From assembly GCA_007922225.1 (NCBI GenBank), contig ML679946.1, positions 97,098,759 to 97,162,758 of the forward strand: a DNA stretch of 64,000 nt. Direction: 5' to 3'. The notes under the pieces were generated by a model. The model was not told the origin of the DNA and ran no database searches. It saw nothing but the letters and a program-made list of their open reading frames with translations. This stretch comes from Emydura subglobosa (taxonomy: Eukaryota; Chordata; Testudines; Chelidae). This document shows, piece after piece, positions 45,991 through 57,251 of this stretch. A program made the position numbers and the translations under genes. Positions within the stretch are counted from its first letter, which is position 1. Every line of letters starts with the position of its first letter.

Positions 45991-48303
45991 TGTTCTAGTA
46001 GCATTTACAATATTTCATAGCTTCAGGTTGCTGTAGCTTTGCTGCTATGTGAACTGGAGTTAACTAACCCACATTAAGACCACACCTTTTTCTACTGTGT
46101 AGACTTAACTGACTTTAATGAGAGTAGGGGCAGACTGTAAGAGATTACCTGCATAGATGGACTACGAGTTACATGGAATAATAGGCCCCAATAGGCCTGC
46201 AATAAGCTTTGAATGAGCAGGAAGCCCTGTTGAAATTAGTGGGGGTATGTGTGGGTACAGGATTCTTCCCCCAGAGAAGAGTCTCGCAGGATTGGGGCCT
46301 TAAGGTCTGATCCTGAGGGGCCCTAGACTCCCTCAGCTGCCATTGACTTCACCTCGCCTCCCAGAATGGGTTCTTAAAAAGCTTTTTCCTTCCTTTTTTT
46401 CAGTTCACACTTATGAATTCCAGAACTGGATGCTGCTAAGAGCCAGTAGCACAGAGATCAATAATCTTGCTTCTACTGAAAATAGACATCTCCATGTATT
46501 ACAGCTAGTTTTTTTTTTTTTTTTTTTTTTAAACTTGCTGTCACGAGTATTACAACGTTTCCTTCTTGTACTGCAATAATTAAGGTGGAGATGACACAGT
46601 CATTAAAAACCCCTTAACTTTGTGGAAAAAATACTCCAAGCTCAAAATATGTAAGCTTGGGAGAGAACCTATCCACCAAATCTAGTGTGCCTGGTTTTAC
46701 AATGATATGGACAAAAACAAACAAAAATCAAAACTACACCAAACAAACCCTTTTTGAGGTGCCAGATGATTAGTTTGTTGAATTTTTAAAAATAAGCCTT
46801 GTTAGCTGCCATCAAAAACAAAGCATGTTAGGCCAAATTTGGCTCTGCTACACCAGGGTGACATAAATCATAGCTGCCAGAACTTCAGTATAAGTCACAA
46901 GGATAATTTTTCAGAGGCAAGGTCAGGTGAGGGGGGAAATGAACTAAGCTGGGAGGTGCAAAGGTAACCCACTGTTCCCCGTGTGTGTTTTATATTCCTC
47001 CCTAGCAGCTGTTCCACGGTAGACCCTAGTCTAGTACAACTATTGGCTGCAAGAATTACTCATGTGGCTCAATCTGCAGAGACTTCGGTCCAGACCTTCC
47101 AAGTTCTTTAGGTACCTAACTCCCATTGACATTAGAGAGAGTTTGGTGACTAAATTCCTTTGAGGATCTGGGCCTGAGGTCTTTGGTGCTGGATGTCCTG
47201 GGTTCCCTTGCCAGTGACATCCCATGATGACAGTCATTACACAAGCCAACCCTCCCCAGACTTCCTACCACAAGGGAGGTGAAAAGTCTGGAAACATTTG
47301 CATGTAACCTGCATGAAATTTGCATTGTATTTGAGCAGACAGGACCACCCCCACACAGTGCTTCAGATCCATCAGTTATTCCTCCAAATACCATTTCCCT
47401 CCCCAGCTCCACGGGTCTCCCTTCACATCCCCTGCGCTCATCTCGCCAGCCAGGCAGGTTCTTCTTCTCAGCTGCAGCAGCTCCTGCTGTTCAGTCTCTT
47501 TCCCCTTCCCTCTTTCCATCCCCTGCTGGCTGCTTGGGGCTCTCTCCCCTTGACTCTTTCCTCAGCTCCTTCTGAGTCTCTCCCTGATGGAAGGTTGAAG
47601 AGCTCAGGGCTGGGAGAGCACAGACTGCATCTCAGGAGAAGGAATCCCCACACCTAAGCAGCCATCCGAAAGCCAGAGAACACAAAGCAGAAGGGCCATA
47701 CCAACCCCAACTTTTGGCACTTCTGGCCTAAAACTGGAAAAAGGCAGGTTTAGTCCCCCAGTTTCCAGGGGTTTGTTATATGCACTATGGTGTAGTCTAG
47801 CTCATTTTTATATTGCTCTCTTAGTAGGAACTCTAGGAGTCTGGGGCTGAGTTCAGTACCCAGAAGTGTAGTTACATAGCTGCACTGCATCCTCAAACAT
47901 CCTCCCGCCTTCAAAGACAGACTCTAGGGGAAGGAACAGCCAGGAATGTTGTCCTTTGCCAAATCTTAGCAATACGTCCAGCACCTTGAATGAACCCTGA
48001 TTAATCTGCTCCTTGCACTGTCCAGCAAATGCCAGCAGAGGCTGCTCTGAGCATCTCTATCCCACAGGCTCTGCTTCCTCCATCTCACCAGCCATCAGAT
48101 AGAAGAGTCTGAACTGCCTACCAATTCCATAGGCCCCTCTTCCCTGGCCCAAGAGGAGAACTCTAATCTTTTCAGAAGGCCAGGAGATGTTACCCTGGCC
48201 AGTAGCTCCTGTTCCCTCCCCAGGACAGCACTCTACAGTGAAAGGAGGAGGTCAGCATGAAAGAGAGGGAGTAGAAATTATAACTCAATACTGTTAGGAA
48301 AAT
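45991..48303. other. Mostly unique, with low-complexity and one old palindrome
   Basis: A 22-base T run lies at 46509-46530. GGTACCTAACTCCCATTGAC near 47111, then GAGGATCTGGGCC near 47162, belong to the CTCCCATTGA palindrome family. ORFs up to 119 codons at 47298-47657 overlap opposite-strand ORFs and look like chance. Confidence 0.45.
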
Positions 48304-48815
48304 TGTGTGTGCGTGATGTGGCAGCCATCAGCTCCCCTCTAGTGGGTTCCACGTTTCTACTATCTCTAGGGGGCCAGGGCATATCCAGTCACCCCGGCTT
48401 CCCTAAGGAAGGGGGTAGGGACCTGGGCCCACCCACTCCTCCAGGTCCCAGCCCAGGGGCCCTATGAGAGGCAGCTATGTGCTACTGGCACGGTTTTTCC
48501 AACTGCACTGTCTTCCCCTGGGCTGATTTTCCCCCTCCTTCTGGCTCCTTGAGCCAGATACCTTCAATTGTCCACAGGCCTCTGTTCTGCTCCTCCACTT
48601 TAAATCAGCCCACTCCTGCCCTGACTGTTTGGGGCGGGGAGCTTTTATGAAGCACCTGGCTGGTCCTTCATTGGCCCCAGCTGCCTCTAATTGCCCCCTG
48701 ATGGTATTTAGTCAGTCCGCAGGGAACAGAGCCCTGAGCATTCTCAGGCTCACATACTTTCCTGAGTCACAAGTAGGACCACTCTCTTACTGTCCCCTGC
48801 CCTCGCTATCTCACA
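48304..48815 (-). mobile_element. Probable LTR, minus strand
   Basis: On the minus strand it begins TGTGAGATAGCGAGGGCAGG and carries a TATA-like TTCATAAAAGC (complement of about 48642-48652) downstream of AATTAGAGGCAGCTGGGGCC. It ends near CACATCACGCACACACA. No polyadenylation signal or target duplication is evident, so the 3' part may be missing. Confidence 0.5.
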
Positions 48816-48820
48816 GTGAA

Positions 48821-48838
48821 GATTAGATTAGATTAGGG
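48821..48838. repeat. Short GATTA tandem run
   Basis: AGATTAGATTAGATTAGG: three and a half pentanucleotide units. Confidence 0.85.
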
Positions 48839-49159
48839 TATAATATGAGAAGAAGCAGGGGAGGAGACAGCAGGGTTCTCTGGGTGAATGGAAAAAACAA
48901 AGGTAAAATTAGAGATTTTCACAACCAAATATACCAAACTCAGTAATCCCTGCCTGCAGTTGCCTTTGTGGGAGAAGTTGCCCATTGTCAAGAATCTTCA
49001 GAGTCCCCCCACTGGTGTCTTCAGATGTTTCTTCCCCAAATTTCTCTCCACTGGGGCTATGGGAACCTTTCCCCCATTCTCTCTCCACTGGCCCCTCCTT
49101 TGATCTTTCTTGGGTGCAGGATCATTACAAACAGTCCACAAATGCCTACGTGGGATGTA

Positions 49160-49300
49160 CACACTTTTGAAGATTTAGCCATAAGTGACTTGTCCAAAGG
49201 TCAGTGGTAGAAATGGGAATAGAACCCAGAAATCCTGCTTGCTGGGCTCCTGCTCTAATAATCAAACACATTCCCTCTCTACAGCGCTGTAAAATGCCTT
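49160..49300 (-). mobile_element. SINE fragment, minus strand
   Basis: AAGTGACTTGTCCAAAGGTC, then AATGGGAATAGAACCCAG and CTAATAATCAAACAC are the complement of the body and tRNA-like B box. Confidence 0.6.
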
Positions 49301-49462
49301 ACTCGGCTCCATATGCTTCTCTGGCCTGATGGACAAGCCCCGACTGCTCCAGTACCAATCATATTGAGGGGAGTTGTCAATCATGCTGAATCACATGACT
49401 GGTTTGAGATGTGGACAAATGGAAATTCCAATGAAATTAAAGTCAATTTCATTTGTGACTTA

Positions 49463-49526
49463 AGGCCTAGGATTTGAACCCATGTTTCTAAAAATGAAAG
49501 ACTAAAGCACTAACCCACTTTGCCAC
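49463..49526 (-). mobile_element. tRNA-like SINE head, minus strand
   Basis: On the minus strand it reads TGGCAAAGTGGGTTAGTGCT (A-box region), then GGGTTCAAATCCTAGGCC (B-box region), about 64 bp. It is not a functional tRNA: the cloverleaf arms are not all present. Probably a SINE head. Confidence 0.5.
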
Positions 49527-51369
49527 CTATTTTTTGAGCGTGCGAGTTATAAAGCAATGTCCTATGGCATTCTATCATAGTGGATCTTTGTGCTTTCAGC
49601 AGACTATCCATTATACACTGGGTCCTATAAGGCCAAAACAGTCAGAGGTTTCATTAACGAGTACAATAGACTTTGATCTCTGCTCGCTCCTCATTTACCT
49701 CAAACTCCAGTTCCAAAGATAACGCTGATTACAAGTGAGGAGAAAAAACGCAGACACAGGGATCAGCTAAAAAGGAAAAAAAAAAAAAAAAAAAAACCTG
49801 CAAAGATACCAGAGGCTGATGGCATATCTGACAAAATTAAGCATGGGAAAACAATATTAAAGTTGATGGGAGAGGATCTACTTTAGCCAAATTAAGGAGA
49901 TTTAGAATAAAGGCTGACACTGTAGGTCACATTGTGTGTTGATTTATACCCTGTGTAGTGCCACTTACTTTGACACTTCATCCTACTTCCATAATCAGGG
50001 CAGAATTTGGCCTTCAGCACTGCCTGTTGTGCCATGGTAACGTTGCACACTTTAGGCCCGATTCTGATCACTTACACAAGTGTAAATCTAGATTAACTCC
50101 ACTGATTACAACAGAGGTCCTCTCTACGTACTTACTAGTATGATTTCAACACAGTCACTCTGGATTTATACTGCTGCTACCAGCATAGCTGAGTGAAGAA
50201 TTTTGTCCATGCTACATCAGCTGAATTGCTTTTCTCCATGAGTCCCAGGATAGTCAGCAATTTTATATTCTCTCTCCAGTTCAGAAAAAATGGTCCTAGT
50301 GGATATCTATTTTTAGATTACATTTCAAGCGTTGCTGCAATATTTTATATTCTCCATCTTGAAATCTTCTCTTAGCACTTTGTTGCTGAGATATTCTGTC
50401 CTATAACGTTAGCACTATGGGCTATGTCACCCCACTTTCATGTCCAAAGCTGCAGAAGGGGAGTTCTGAGACCTCCTTGGGTTCTGTCTATCTACTCTGG
50501 CTTTTTCCATAAAGACCATTACTAGAGTATCTAAGCACTTGTACAGCAAAGCTCCTAAACGATGCAGACAGAGTGCCATGCATGTAAAGTCTCTTTCTGA
50601 TGCTGCTGTCATGGAGATGCTACCCCACCTCCAGCTATCTCCCTCTGAGGAGAACCATACAAGACTCCAGAGCAAAGCCTTCCATGGCCTTTAATATGGA
50701 ACTGGGGTGAGAAACCCCCCTGTCCCGTTGTGCAGATTAGGGGCAAAGGTCTATATTGCTTCCCAGCTGTGGCCTTTAGATAGATGATGTGTGCATGGGT
50801 CATGAGTTCAGGCTCTTGAAGGAGCAACTGAAATAAAGAAGAGGGGAAAAGAAGTGATGAGGGGTAAGGAGAAAATGAGGGAGAGAGCAGCGCAGACGCA
50901 AGAGGAAGGACAATGGAGGGAGAGATGGAACAAGGGAACAGAACAAGGAAAAAAGACAGCCCCATTTTCAGTAGCAAGTGGGCTGAAGGAGGAAAACCCG
51001 AAACAACACAGAGAGAGACTTTTTAAAATGCATTTGTCCCCGAGCTGTGGTAAAAAGCTGAAAGACATTTCAGTTAGACACAAGCATGTCTGTTTCTTGT
51101 AATAATGGTGGGAAATGGAAGACAGAGCCCTCTTTCTGTTGCAGTTCTCCTGAGTCTGAATAATGCTTAACCTTCCCTACCAGTGGTTACTTTAACCTAG
51201 CGCCAATTACAACTAATCTTCCTTTTGGCTTTAAATGCCACCAAATAGCAAACTTTCCGAAAATGTCAAAGGGAGGTACACTCCCAACTCCCGCAAGGTT
51301 TCTCTCTCATTTCCAGTATTTTGTGGGTTGTTCAAAAGACCTTGCTTGAGCTGGTTCTGCTAAGCTGAT
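49527..51369. other. No gene seen
   Basis: A 21-base A run lies at 49776-49796. GGCCCGATTCTGATCACTTA near 50056 belongs to the palindrome family. ORFs to 122 codons near 50.6-51.1 kb overlap on both strands and are purine- or pyrimidine-biased. Confidence 0.45.
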
Positions 51370-51445
51370 TTATAGGTGGTCCAACAGCCAGTCACTGGCA
51401 GAGCTGGGAATAGAACCCTGTACTCCTAGCACCTTACCGTAATCT
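51370..51445 (-). mobile_element. SINE fragment, minus strand
   Basis: CACTGGCAGAGCTGGGAATA, then GAACCCTGTACTCCTAGCAC is the complement of the tRNA-like B-box region and body. Confidence 0.6.
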
Positions 51446-53030
51446 CTTGTCCATGAGCATCTCTCAATAACTATAACACAGTGTCCTTTGTTATTTGTGC
51501 AGCACCCCGGTCCACCCAGATACTTCTTTTAGCGCCAATCTCTTTACAGGTTTTGATGCACAGGCCTGGGTTCTTCTGGATCCTGCCACCCACTCAGCAG
51601 GGTGTAACTTCTTTATTTTCTTTCCATCTGAATTTATTTGGCAATGACTCTACCCCCTCACTCCTTCCTACCAGAGTCACCAGGGCAGCTTGGGAGGAAA
51701 ATTCTAACCACCAGGTAACCCCCACTGACTTGCCAGATAGTTGGAGACTCCCAAGAAATAACACACACAAAGACAGTAATTATATTAAACAAGAGATAAA
51801 TATAACAAAACAGGGTGAAACACTATTCTCAGGGTCACCAGTGCCCATACTGATAATACCCATAACTTTCCCCAGACCTGATGGAGCAAACATTAAATTA
51901 ACTTCCCGTTGGTACATGTACTTTGTAGAGGCCCTTGATGACCTGCAACCACAATATCTTCTCTGCAACAGTTAGCAATGTGGCTGACTGGGTTCATTAC
52001 AGCCCCAAAGACTCACATGTGGAAAAAGGTGATAAATCCCTCCACAGGTTTCATAGACGGCAGGTAATACAATCCACAAACCCTTACTCCCTGGCTTGAG
52101 GACACAGTTCAGGGAGTAGGGGGTGTCCCAAACAATCTCCCTGACTAGCTAACTAAAAGATGGTGATTCACAGCTCCGCAACAGATCCTCAGGTTCAGAG
52201 GCGGCTCTGGACTCTTCAGTCACTGCAGAGGGGCTGATGGTCACTGCATCCTCTTCATGCGGGAGTCAGGCTGTTTTTGGTGCCAGGATTTCCCCTCACC
52301 ACAAAGGGGTGCAGGGCTCCAGGTGCGGGTTACAAAACGCTACTAAAGTCCTAACTTGAATCTCCCACCCTAGCACCCAGACACACTCCCAGCAGGAGGC
52401 AGCCCTGGACTAGCAGCTGGAGCAGAGCTTGCTGTGGGGTGACTGATCTCGCCGAGGGTGCCGGATGGGGAGGGGGAAGAGTTTTCCCAACAAAGCTCTC
52501 TAAACTGGGAGTCACCTTGCAGAAAGAAAGGGCCAAGTTGGGGGATTTTGCTTCCAGTTCCTCAGTGGATGGATCTTGGGGGGAGCCCTGTATACAAACC
52601 TGGGACTCACCAGTTCCCCACACAGCCTTTCCCTGGCTGGCTTCAGACTGCTCCAAAATGGCTTCTCCCCACCTAGTGCTCCCAGGGAAGGGCATCTCAT
52701 GCCCTATTGCTCTCTTCTTCCCATTCTTTCCCTTGTCAATCATTTGACTTTGCCCCCTCCACCGAGCAGGCATGCCTGCAATCCTCCCCCAAGCCAAAGG
52801 GGCCCCTAGCGTTCTACACAGTGTCTCACCTCTCTCCTTCTGGGCTGCCAGGCAAACTTGGAGTCTGCCCTTGGCTCCCTCTCCCTATCAGGGACCATGT
52901 GCCTTTACTTGAGCTGCCCGCACACAGAGCCCGCAGGACCGAGGTAGGCTCCTTGGGGCTTACATTTAAATTCTCTCCAAACTGGATCCATTGACAGGTT
53001 TTACTTTCCTCCACGTACTCCTGAGTGCAT
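51446..53030. other. Unclassified, probably repeat-derived
   Basis: GC content rises through 52.0-53.0 kb. The 164-codon ORF at 51481-51975 and the overlapping 148- and 102-codon ORFs near 52.4-52.8 kb show no domain. Sequence texture is like LTR or internal retroelement DNA in minus orientation, but I cannot fix ends. Confidence 0.3.
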
Positions 53031-53125
53031 CATCGTTATTTAATGAGTTGTATGTTCATAGCACCTCGGAGCCCCTGTCACGGACCTGGACCCAGACCCT
53101 ACTGTGCTAGGCGCTGTTTGTGTAG
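53031..53125 (-). mobile_element. SINE tail fragment, minus strand
   Basis: AGCACCTCGGAGCCCCTGTC, then ACGGACCTGGACCCAGACCC and TACTGTGCTAGGCGCTG are the complement of the SINE tail block. Confidence 0.7.
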
Positions 53126-53589
53126 CTAACGGAGTTATATTTTGGGCAGAGGAAGACGCAGGAATAATTGGCTTTTTAAGGCTATTTCTCAACTTCTTTC
53201 TTTTCTTCCAAAAGAGGAACAGAGCTTTCCAAGGCACTCAGCAGGAGCCAGCTCCAGTGTAAACTGTTCACCTTTGGTGCTGCAGACAATTTCTAAAACT
53301 TCAAACAGCCTGGCATGCAGTTTTCAGGGGGTATAAGTACTGGGTAGGGATATTGCTGAATCAGAGGGTTATGGAAGAAAGTGCCCTCTAGTTCTTCCCT
53401 GAGCAGCAGATAGAATAGCTGCTCGTTACGGCACAAAGAATTTTTGCTTTTTCAAAACTTAAAAATGCTGGAGTATATGAAAAAAAAATTCTTTTATTTT
53501 GAAGGCACAGTCCTTCACACATAACTGCCATGAACATAAGTAATTCTCATATGCTGGACTGACTGTAAGTGCAGGCCCTAATAAACAGG
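53126..53589. other. No gene or clear repeat seen
   Basis: Unremarkable. Confidence 0.45.
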
Positions 53590-53858
53590 GGAATCTCAAG
53601 TGGGAGTTTGGAGGCTATATTACCTATGTATTTGGCACTGGTGCGACCGCTGCTGGAATATTCTGTCCAGTTGTGGTCAAGAAGGATGTTGATAAACTGA
53701 AGAAGGTTAAGGAAGGAGTCACGAGAATGGTTAAAAGATTAGCAAACATGCCTTATAGTGATAGATTCAAGGAGCCCAATCTATTTAGCTTCACAAAGAG
53801 AAAGTTAAGGGTGACTTGATTATAGGCTGTAAAAATCTACAAAGGGGTAGAAAATTTG
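53590..53858 (+). mobile_element. CR1/L3-like ORF fragment, plus strand
   Basis: GGCACTGGTGCGACCGCTGC, then AATATTCTGTCCAGTTGTGG and AAGAAGGATGTTGATAAACT give the LVRPLLEY..VQLW..KKDVDKL segment of a CR1-type ORF. It then runs to TTCACAAAGAGAAAGTTAAG. Stops present. A MITE-like end (TTGCACTGTAGACATATCC, 53864-53882) follows. Confidence 0.8.
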
Positions 53859-53885
53859 ATAATTTGCACTGTAGACATATCCATA

Positions 53886-54390
53886 GTGTCACAGATAAAT
53901 ACAAGGTGGGAAAGATTGTTTAGCATATGTAGTTAATACATTTCAAGGAACCATTCAAGGTTAAGTGGCCAGTTAACACCTTTCCAGTCATGAGGGGAAA
54001 GAAAGGAGAAGAAAAAAAGCTATGGAGGGTGAGGGCATTGTTAGTGGGTTACACATTGTTGTAAGAAGCCACAAATCCAGTGTCTCTATTTAGTCCATGA
54101 TTTTTAGTGTCCAGCAAAGTTACGAATTTAAGCTCCCAGGCTCATCTTTTTAAAGTGTTGTGCAGGTTTCCTTTGAGGATGAGGACTGAGAGGTCAGACA
54201 TAGAGTGATCGGTTTGTAAAGAGTGTTTACCCAGAGGTTATTGGGTGTTTTTGTCTTTTCTCATTTTTCTGTGTGACTTTATTTGAGAGCATAGAGATTA
54301 TTTTACTTCACCCACATAGTTGTTATTGGGGCATTTAGCGTGCTGCAAAAGGTACACCACATGTTGTGACAGGCTCCTTAATATTCTTAC
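53886..54390 (-). mobile_element. Penelope-like element C-terminal relic, minus strand
   Basis: On the minus strand, in one frame, it reads HSLQTDHSMSDLSVLILKGN, then WELKFVTLLDTKNHGLNRDT, the segment that ends the endonuclease part of reptile Penelope-like proteins. One in-frame stop sits in the arginine-rich linker between them. The reverse-transcriptase part is absent. It is a different part of the protein from the 35.6-36.9 kb relic, so the two copies do not overlap. Confidence 0.65.
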
Positions 54391-54469
54391 ATTCATCTGC
54401 TCTCTCCCCATTTTCTACTAATGTTTGGTTACATTCGCTTGTTGTGTTTTACCTTAAGTAAGATTGTAT

Positions 54470-54592
54470 GAGTTCTTCTGGGCTGAGGCTGTCTCTTCTG
54501 GTGTGTTTGTACAGCTCCTAGCACAATGGGACCTGATCCTGATTGATATCTTTGGGCACTAAAGGACTACAGATCATAAGCAATAATAAACC
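54470..54592 (+). mobile_element. SINE tail fragment, plus strand
   Basis: TTTGTACAGCTCCTAGCACA, then ATGGGACCTGATCCTGATTG, ending AGCAATAATAAACC. Confidence 0.7.
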
Positions 54593-55373
54593 ATTCACAG
54601 ATCTGCTAGGGTTATGGGATACTTCAGTTCTCTCAAGAGTTTTCCCCTCTCATTTCCTGTTGGCACTTCCAAGCAGTGTTTAGCAGCTGCATGAAGCATG
54701 TTCTGTGTCTACTCAAATGTATTAGCAGACAGAAGATAGAAGAATGCAGAAGTGGCCACTCTCCCACATGTCAATGGGTACTATTGGTTTGCTGTAATTT
54801 CAGTTTCCAGCAAGTTGCCCAACATGTCTTTGAATCACTTTCTGTTATATCTGTGTCAACCACCCTCAATCTAATGAATAATTTCATTAGTCGAGCGATT
54901 CAAAAAAGCAAATCTTTTGTCTGAAGTTAATAACTCCCACAAATTAATCAAAGGTAATTATATTAGGAGACGTTATGTCTTCTTGTATCCAGAGTCATAA
55001 AATGAAATTCTCATTAAAATTATATTACATTCATTACCTGTGTATACCCAGATTTCCAGAGATATACATTATATAAGAACCTCCTTTCCAATATTGCTTT
55101 CACAACTCATTATGTTGCAGAGCGACTTTCAGAAGAGGAGTTCTCAGGTTTGGGACACTATGGATGCCTAGACATGCAACGTAAATCATTCAGTTTTGAA
55201 TGTAAAATAGTGAATTCAACATAACATAGGCATAAAGTTCACTTAATCCAGGTGTCAAACACCAATTGATTTCTGACTACAGATTCTCCTGCTGCTTCAA
55301 GAGGATATCACACTCTGCTTTGCCTCTTTTCCTAAATGCTTGTGTAGTACTGGGCACTGTTGTTGCAGAGAGG
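54593..55373. other. No gene seen
   Basis: AT-rich, with an 82-codon ORF without domain. Confidence 0.45.
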
Positions 55374-55621
55374 CAGCATGGCCCAATGGATAGAACACTG
55401 GACTGGAATTCGGGGGATGTGGGAGGTTGAACCTGGAGACTATGTGATCTCAGACAAATCATTCTACTTCTCTGTGCCTGTTTCCTCTGCCACCCTTTGT
55501 CTGTCTTGTCTAGCTATTGTGTAAGCTCTGAGGCAAGGGAACAATCTCTTACTGTGAACCTGTACAGCGCCTAGCACAATGGAGTCCTGATTGGTTGGGG
55601 CTTTCAGGCACTGCAGTAATA
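55374..55621 (+). mobile_element. Nearly complete tRNA-derived SINE, plus strand
   Basis: The head is AGCATGGCCCAATGGATAGA (A box), with B box GGTTGAACCTG. The body is CTCTGTGCCTGTTTCCTC and the tail CTGTACAGCGCCTAGCACAA, then GAGTCCTGATTGGTTGGGGC and ACTGCAGTAATA. It is the best reference copy in the window. The 55622 LTR splits its last bases; AATATAATTAATAA resumes at 56469. Confidence 0.82.
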
Positions 55622-56468
55622 TGTAACCCTTTTGGGGTTTAGAGAGAATGGCCCCTTTAAATCTTTGTCCAGAGGGGAGGAAGTGCTGATTGTTCCAGAA
55701 AGATGAAGTGGTTTTTTTGGTGGGGGGAGTGAGGAAAGAGGAGAGCAACAGTGTGTGGGTGTGTCTGGAGCTCCAGACAAAAGGGTTACAGCAAGTAGGC
55801 GCTCACAGAGTGAAGCAGCCTAGAACCTGCATGAAGCCTGGGTGGGACATAGCAGCTGACTAGGGATGCCCCAGGACAGGAGCCAAGAGGAGCACCGTGC
55901 CAGGCAGGAATCACTCGAAAAGGACAAACTTGAGGTGGACCCAGTATCCCGGCTGCTTTGTGGGGCCATGAGTTCTGGGGCTTGTGACTTTGCATTGGGA
56001 AGAAGGAGGGAGCTAGCTATGTGGGGAGGTTGTCGCTCTGTGGGGGTTTGCAGAGAGTGGCAGAAGAGGGCACCGGAGGGGTTTGCGGGGGAAAGTTCAC
56101 CAGCATCGAAGATGACTAGGAGCAGCCAAGACCCACCACCAGACTGGAACTTTGCCCAGGACTCCTGAACTCTGAGTGCAGACGCATTGCTCGGTGTCTG
56201 CCCTTTCAGACTGTGCTACCACTGGGCTTGTGGGGCCTTGTGTTTCCCCCTGTTGTTTTTTTCCATTCATCCCTCCGTGAATAAATATTTCCCTTTCCTG
56301 TACTCACTGTACTCTTCCAGTGTGTTTGTGTTCACTCCGGGGGAGTTGGGAACAGGTTTCCCTGGGGTGAAAGGGACTTTCCCTCCTGCGTTCCTGTGCA
56401 CACCTTTTCTTGGTGGGAGCTGCCTGCAGAGCAGACTCCATCTTGGTCACGAGGGTGCTAAAGTTACA
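55622..56468 (+). mobile_element. Solo LTR in a SINE tail
   Basis: Begins TGTAACCCTTTTGG and ends AAAGTTACA. AATA flanks both sides (55618-55621 and 56469-56472). A polyadenylation signal (GAATAAATATTT) is at 56279-56290. 847 bp; the 100- and 140-codon ORFs inside lack domains. Confidence 0.78.
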
Positions 56469-56749
56469 AATATAATTAATAAAGAGCTATCATGTCCGCC
56501 CCAGAGGTGCTGCACTTCAGTGGTAGATGAAGATTTTGCTGTTCCTGTGGGCTATAATAAGGTATGGCAGCTAACTACTCTTGGGGCAAAAGCTGCTTTA
56601 GAAACATAATATATCTATTTGTTATTGTTAGATTTTTCTTTCCAGGACTAGGAAACTAAGACTTGCCCCCTCTTTTTGGGTGCAGAACTATATAAGGCAT
56701 CATGAGAAGTATACTTGAGCTGGGGATCCTGACTCCCAGGGAGAACATG

Positions 56750-56925
56750 AGGAGCAAACTAAAACTTCTATGAGGGTTTATAACTTCCATTTTTTGCCAA
56801 AATATTTTGAGGAAAAATATTTCCTGGAAATCTGACACTTTTTGCAACAAAGTTATTTAGTCAAAAATCTAATTTTCTGTTGGGGGAAAAAAACCTGATG
56901 GAAAACTTTTGGTCAGCCCGAAGTG
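56750..56925. repeat. Old dispersed repeat, partial third copy
   Basis: CCAAAATATTTTGAGGAAAA, then TTTTCTGTTGGGGGAAAAAA and ATGGAAAACTTTTGGTCAGC resemble the flanks of the 14.1- and 16.7-kb copies. The GCATCATGGGAGATG core is missing. Confidence 0.4.
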
Positions 56926-57251
56926 CACAATGTGAATCACCAGTAAGAAATACCCCATAGTTACTTTTTGCATCATTTTGATATGATGGAGTTTTGTGTT
57001 TGTGGGTCTGTTTGTTTTTTGCTGTGATCATGAGCAAAAAATGCAAGTAGAATGTGCTCCATGCTGGAAAGCGGGTCAATGGAAAATCAAGAGCCCCATT
57101 CAGATCACTGAGTCTCCCTATGGATTATAGCTATGTAAACAACAGCAACCACATGTGCAAAGTGGAGCAGCAGAATCTCTGTCATTGAGGCCCATGAAAC
57201 ACTGGCCCACTTAGAAAAATGAGGAGAAGAACCAGAAATGTTAAGGTCCCT

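Noticed and set aside
49463..49526. Functional tRNA gene
   Set aside because: Only A- and B-box-like parts are present; cloverleaf pairing is incomplete and SINE fragments of the same type are common here.
51481..51975. 164-codon ORF as a gene or retroviral fragment
   Set aside because: No gag, pol or env motif could be matched, so I left it unclassified.
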